Assembly: GCA_902168245.1 (NCBI GenBank)
Contig: CABHPA010000096.1
Coordinates: forward strand, 20,227-84,226
Direction: 5' to 3'
DNA from: Candidatus Melainabacteria bacterium
GTDB taxonomy: Bacteria > Cyanobacteriota > Vampirovibrionia > Vampirovibrionales > Vampirovibrionaceae
DNA length: 64,000 nt
Positions 60,478-64,000 of the stretch are shown here, piece by piece. The notes below the pieces were generated by a model, which saw only the letters and a program-made list of their open reading frames with translations, did not search any database and was not told the origin of the DNA. Made by a program: the position numbers and the translations under genes. How positions within the stretch are numbered: the stretch's first letter is position 1; each line of letters opens with the position of its first letter.

Positions 60478-61153
60478 ACTGGCCTCTCAAGCCGCTCAGG
60501 GAAACCAGACCCACGAGCAGTTTTTACTGGCCTTACTGGAACAAGAAGTGCAAAGTCAGGAGGAAAACACCCGCAAGGCCCGAATCAAGCAGGCTCGGTT
60601 CCCCATGCCCAAGACCCTGGAGCAGTTTAATTTCTCGGCCCTGCCCAACCTGAACAAGCCCTTGATTCTCAAACTGGCTCAGGGCGAGTATATGGCCAAG
60701 GCTGAGAATATTGTCCTGGCCGGAAATTCCGGCACCGGCAAAAGTCATATCGCCGTTGCCCTGGGCATGGAAGCTTGCGCTCAGGCCAAACGGGTAGGCT
60801 TTTATACCGCTGCAGAATTGGTGAATACCTTGTTGGAAGCCAATGCCGAATACCGCCTGAGCCGCGTGGCGCACAAATTGCAAAGTCTGGATCTGCTGAT
60901 TGTGGATAAACTGGGCTATCTGGCCCTGGATGAGAAAGGCGTCAAGCTGCTGTTTAACGTCTTTGCCAGTCGGTATGAACGGAAAGCGACCATTGTGACG
61001 ACCAACCTACCGTTTAAACAGTGGGAAACGGTTTTCAAGGATACGGCCATGACCGCCGCTCTGGTCGACCGGCTTACCCACCATTGCCATATCATTGAAA
61101 TGAACGGCGATAGCTACCGGTTCAAGCAAAGCCTGAAAGGGAAAACCGCTTAA
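60395..61153 (+). CDS. istB: IS21-type helper ATPase IstB
   Basis: 252 residues of the AAA+/DnaC-like helper family. Walker [12 protein letters not shown] is intact, but the Walker B reads [10 protein letters not shown], with Lys where these ATPases have Glu (DE), so ATP hydrolysis is likely impaired. The rest, including the [10 protein letters not shown] stretch, and the C-terminal arginine-finger-like region, looks normal. The ATG start lies inside istA. Confidence 0.92.
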   Translation: MTPQSHMLLMETYLKKLRLPSVARHYHKLASQAAQGNQTHEQFLLALLEQEVQSQEENTRKARIKQARFPMPKTLEQFNFSALPNLNKPLILKLAQGEYMAKAENIVLAGNSGTGKSHIAVALGMEACAQAKRVGFYTAAELVNTLLEANAEYRLSRVAHKLQSLDLLIVDKLGYLALDEKGVKLLFNVFASRYERKATIVTTNLPFKQWETVFKDTAMTAALVDRLTHHCHIIEMNGDSYRFKQSLKGKTA

Positions 61154-61171
61154 GCACCCTCCTCATTCTGT

Positions 61172-61207
61172 AAAAGCGTTCCTGATTGCCGCTCAGGGAC
61201 GCTTTTT
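61172..61207. terminator. Strong inverted repeat terminator
   Basis: AAAAGCGTTCCTGA pairs with TCAGGGACGCTTTT with one mismatch, with a 7-nt loop and a T-run at the right. It ends istB and may act both ways. Confidence 0.8.
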
Positions 61208-61425
61208 GGCGTTCAGGCCAGAAGATTGCCCCTTTTCCTCACCCTCAGGATACGCTCCAGCCAAATGGCGTCAAGGGCAGTTCACTAATCAGTCCCAAAC
61301 CAACAGCTTCCCACCAGCCCTTGACCCCATTCGACTTCCGCGTACTCAAGCAACCAGAGGAAAAGTGCCCGAAAAATGAAATTCAGAATCAAGGCCGGGA
61401 TCTGTACATTTTTGCTCCGTCACAA

Positions 61426-61452
61426 CTGAGCATTTTTCGATTGACATTTGCA
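61426..61452 (-). repeat. IS21 right terminal inverted repeat
   Basis: Reverse complement begins TGCAAATGTCAATC; pairs with the left end (20 of 27). Confidence 0.8.
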
Positions 61453-61681
61453 CTCTGTCCTTTTGAAGCTGCTCTTGCTTTTTCTCTTGCTCTATCTTTT
61501 TTTGTTCAAGCTCTTTGTAACGACTATCTCGATACTCCTGAAAAAACTTAAAAGCCGCCCATAAAATGCCACCTATACTAAGAGCTGAGCCAAGAGCGCT
61601 TAAAAAGAGATCTTCTGTCCAATGCCAATGACCCAACAACTCGGTTAAGCTAACCGGATTCTGCACAAGGCTAGATGCCAT
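61453..61681 (-). pseudogene. Membrane/coiled-coil protein gene cut by IS21
   Basis: MASSLVQNPVSLTELLGHW from ATG 61681 (GGGAGAGAG about ten bases before), one helix (LFLSALGSALSIGGILWAAF), then a charged coiled coil (KELEQKKIEQEKKQEQLQK). The native frame is cut by the IS21 right end after DR; the frame then continues 35 residues into IS DNA to 61346. It is a C-terminally truncated gene, AT-richer than the bulk of the window. Confidence 0.65.
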
Positions 61682-61858
61682 AGTATTCTCTCTCTCCCGC
61701 CAGCAGCAACTTAATAAACTTCGGAATATTATACACAAATACACCCTATTAGCAGATTAAAGTAAAAAGGATGTTCACAGTTTGCCAAGTGTCACAAAGC
61801 TATTATTCCGTGTCGATAAGTCACCTATAATAGCTTTATTAGTTGAGCTTGGTTAACC

Positions 61859-63700
61859 ATGATTCAAAGATTTCTTTCCTTTTTAAATAACCTGCCTGCC
61901 AGACTCCCTTTCACATGCAGCTTCATCCTGATTTATCTATTAGTGATGACCTTCTGCTCGACAGCAATGCTTCAACTTGGAAAGGCACCAGGTACTGCCG
62001 CAGACGCAGCCCTATTGCCGTTTCTTTTCGGTATATTGGTTACCCAAATCTCAGTTGTAATTACTGTAATTATATTTGCTATTGAGATGATAATTTCAAA
62101 GCAGAAAGCCCCCTTAGAACGGCAGAATCCCTTATCTTATCTGTTCTGGCTACTGCTCTTACTAGGCTTGTTACCTATTGTAGGCATGTATGGCCCATTT
62201 GTATTGGCTTTAACAGGTGCTAATAAGCAACTAGCAGAAGTACCCTACCTATTTGCCACTCCCACTCAAAAACTCAAACATGATATTACCTTAGGGCGCT
62301 TTAAAAATATTAAAGAAGATCTCGCACAAGGAGCAGACATTAATGCTCAAGACCCTGATAGACACCAAACGGCTTTAATATGGGCTATATCAACAGCTCG
62401 ATACAGCTTTGCACACGACTTAATAAACAATAAGGCTAATATCTATCTAAAAGATGCTTATGGTAAAGACGCTCTAGCAGAAGCACTTACAGCAGAGAAA
62501 ATTTCAAATTCCATAGCCTGGACCCCTCATACAAATCCCCAAAGAGCCCAAATAGCTTTAAAACTTATCAATATGGGAGCAAAAATCCACCAAGTAAAAC
62601 CTGGAGAATGTTCTGAACTTCTAAGTGGTGCCGTTATGACAGGTAATCAAGAATTAGCCAATAAGGTGCTACAAGCTGGGCTGAATGTAAACAGGAATAA
62701 GACTTTTAAGCCACCTACAGCGCCAAATCATTTAGGCGATTATTATGGTACAACTCCCCCTTTATCTATTGCAGCAATGGAAGGGAACAATGCCATGATT
62801 GAGTTTCTGCTAAAACAAGGAGCAAATGTTAACGCAATTGATGATGCAGACGGTACAACACCATTAATGCATGCAATCCAGCAGCAACATGCTGATACTG
62901 CCAAACTACTCATCAGCAAAGGCGCAAATGTCAATGCTCAAAGTCACAGTAAAGAAACCCCTCTGATGATAGCAGTAATCTATAGGCTGAATAATGAACT
63001 AATTACTAGCCTCATCCAGGCTGGAGCAGATGTGAATGCAAATGTAAAAGAAGGTTCACCAGTGCTCGCTCGGGCCATTATGACAGGTGATATAGCAAAT
63101 GTAAAAACATTGTTAATACATGGTGCAAGGTTGAATCCTAAGAGCAAATATGGAAGTGAATTACTAGAAAACGCAATATATGGGCACAATCCTGAGCTTG
63201 TTAAGTTCCTGCTTCAAAAAGGTATAAAACCAACAACTGATCATCTTGTAACTGCTCTAGAAAAGAATCAGCCTGAGATCACCGAGTTGTTTCTAAAGGC
63301 AGGTGTTAATCCCAATACTCCTGCCGTCCTTGAAGGTAATCGCTACAATCAAATAGCATTAGCTCCTCTGTTTCAGGCAATTTGGGAAAACAACCCGGAT
63401 CTTGTTCGACTATTACTTAAGCATGGAGCCGATTCCCATGTTAGAGGCAGTTTATTGGAAGGACCGATTGAAGCAGCTGTAATGTTGCCCGCCACAGAAA
63501 AAACGCTTATTATTATACAGCTTTTATTGGACCAAGGAGCAAATATAAATCAGCTGGATTATTACGGTAACACGGCATTAGATGTTGTAATGAGCAGAAA
63601 AGTACAGTTTAAAAACATAGAGTCAGAATATAATTTTCTAAAAAAAATCGAAGCGCTTCTCAAAGAACATGGAGGAAAAACAAACAGGCCACAGCATTAA
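61859..63700 (+). CDS. Membrane-anchored ankyrin-repeat protein, AT-rich
   Basis: 613 residues. Three N-terminal membrane helices (about residues 17-41, 49-78, 92-118) are followed by about 12 ankyrin repeats (140-600), such as HQTALIWAISTAR, TTPLMHAIQQQHADTAKLLI, TPLMIAVIYR and GNTALDVVMSRK. The protein probably sits in the inner membrane with the repeats in the cytoplasm or periplasm and mediates protein interactions. The DNA is far AT-richer than the window's core genes, and an IS21 and a cut gene lie next to it, which suggests horizontal transfer. The ATG has no clear ribosome site. Confidence 0.85.
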   Translation: MIQRFLSFLNNLPARLPFTCSFILIYLLVMTFCSTAMLQLGKAPGTAADAALLPFLFGILVTQISVVITVIIFAIEMIISKQKAPLERQNPLSYLFWLLLLLGLLPIVGMYGPFVLALTGANKQLAEVPYLFATPTQKLKHDITLGRFKNIKEDLAQGADINAQDPDRHQTALIWAISTARYSFAHDLINNKANIYLKDAYGKDALAEALTAEKISNSIAWTPHTNPQRAQIALKLINMGAKIHQVKPGECSELLSGAVMTGNQELANKVLQAGLNVNRNKTFKPPTAPNHLGDYYGTTPPLSIAAMEGNNAMIEFLLKQGANVNAIDDADGTTPLMHAIQQQHADTAKLLISKGANVNAQSHSKETPLMIAVIYRLNNELITSLIQAGADVNANVKEGSPVLARAIMTGDIANVKTLLIHGARLNPKSKYGSELLENAIYGHNPELVKFLLQKGIKPTTDHLVTALEKNQPEITELFLKAGVNPNTPAVLEGNRYNQIALAPLFQAIWENNPDLVRLLLKHGADSHVRGSLLEGPIEAAVMLPATEKTLIIIQLLLDQGANINQLDYYGNTALDVVMSRKVQFKNIESEYNFLKKIEALLKEHGGKTNRPQH

Positions 63701-63903
63701 AGTTTTCATTGTGACGTGCTCTCCAAAAATGTTACCAGAGCAAAGTAGAGATTTCCATAGCATCATGGTCTTGCCTAGAAAAGAAAATTTGCTAGTGATG
63801 CATAGGAGGGAGCAAGAATGGAGGGGGAGATAGTTTTACAATAAAATAGAGGTCAATAAAGCCATCACACTCATATTACCCCGGTGTATGAAAAGAGCGA
63901 TTT
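63701..63903. other. Intergenic region, no gene seen
   Basis: AT-rich, purine-biased stretch between the ankyrin gene and a possible partial gene at the window edge. No promoter or hairpin is convincing. Confidence 0.35.
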
Positions 63904-63999
63904 TCAGGAGTCAGCGTAGCGCACAGAGGGCTTTTGGAAGTACGCCTGAACCTTGTGGGGTTGTTTCTGAATGGAACATAACCGCGCTTTCAGCTTGCG
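63904..63999 (-). CDS. Possible C-terminal fragment of a gene entering from the right
   Basis: On the minus strand one frame reads RKLKARLCSIQKQPHKVQA then YFQKPSVRYADS and a TGA at 63906-63904. The basic, natural-looking ending suggests a real C-terminus of a gene that starts beyond the window, but 31 residues are too few to be sure and no family is recognised. Confidence 0.25.
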   Translation of the reverse strand, partial: RKLKARLCSIQKQPHKVQAYFQKPSVRYADS

Positions 64000-64000
64000 T

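Larger units (their letters stand above)
58969..61452 (+). mobile_element. IS21-family insertion sequence
   Basis: About 2.48 kb with istA and istB overlapping, bounded by terminal repeats beginning TG: left 58969-58995 and right 61426-61452 (20 of 27 positions identical as an inverted pair), and a second perfect 15-bp repeat, TGACGGAGCAAAAAT, at 59009-59023 and inverted at 61408-61422, the multiple-repeat pattern known for IS21 ends. No target-site duplication is visible. The element cuts the IS5-like remnant on the left and the gene at 61681 on the right. Confidence 0.88.

Noticed and set aside
1..64000. tRNA, rRNA genes, CRISPR arrays, prophage or att sites
   Set aside because: Looked for by eye and not seen: no cloverleaf arms, regular spacer-repeat pattern, integrase or phage structural genes.

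Overview
The window looks like chromosomal DNA of a non-photosynthetic relative of cyanobacteria (Melainabacteria/Vampirovibrionia type), but this is an inference, not a sequence match. The pointers are a CheY-like Rcp1-type response regulator paired with phytochrome-style PAS kinases, a DUF155/RMD1-family protein, Flp/TadE/TadG pilus proteins, several ankyrin proteins, and orphan proteins with a short FG/FxG motif near the N terminus, a feature I associate with this group. Gene density is high, both strands are used, most genes are GC-rich with clear Shine-Dalgarno sites, and there are no rRNA or tRNA genes and no CRISPR array.

Layout. 0-14 kb is mainly housekeeping: a YkgJ-like cysteine-cluster protein, a leucine-type amino acid dehydrogenase, acylphosphatase, miaA, frr-cdsA, rnc, plus a run of Flp/TadE/TadG-like pilus proteins (5.6-7.6 kb). 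14-24 kb holds a frameshifted ankyrin gene, a DUF155 protein, a type IV pilin-like protein, an O-methyltransferase, an exported TPR-metalloprotease, a long Flp-type prepilin and orphan proteins. 24-27 kb is accessory: a TetR regulator with three copies of one palindromic operator placed before itself and before two very small genes, then a protein with an R-S-ExE ADP-ribosyltransferase signature. 27-40 kb carries transport and ion functions: a P-type ATPase, a ClC channel, a TadG-like protein, an HTTM-like membrane protein, an ArsR regulator with a carbonic anhydrase and what may be a decayed transporter fragment, and a three-gene HlyD/FtsX/ATPase ABC exporter.

40-53 kb starts with a 673-residue orphan and an alkaline-phosphatase-superfamily membrane enzyme and continues into a surface-glycan cluster: methyltransferases, an FkbM protein, three glycosyltransferases and an AsnB-type amidotransferase that probably modifies a glycan or polar cell-surface product. 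53-58 kb has a frameshifted ribB and a two-kinase/one-response-regulator signalling set. 58-64 kb is a recent-change zone: a broken ankyrin gene, a partial IS5-type element, a complete-looking IS21 element (istA/istB, terminal repeats), a membrane/coiled-coil gene cut by that IS21, and an AT-rich membrane-ankyrin gene that looks acquired.

The most interesting material is the candidate ADP-ribosyltransferase, the TetR/small-gene regulon, the group of orphan proteins sharing the N-terminal FxG motif, and the several single-base disruptions (ribB, ankyrin genes), which are either real pseudogenes or assembly errors worth checking.
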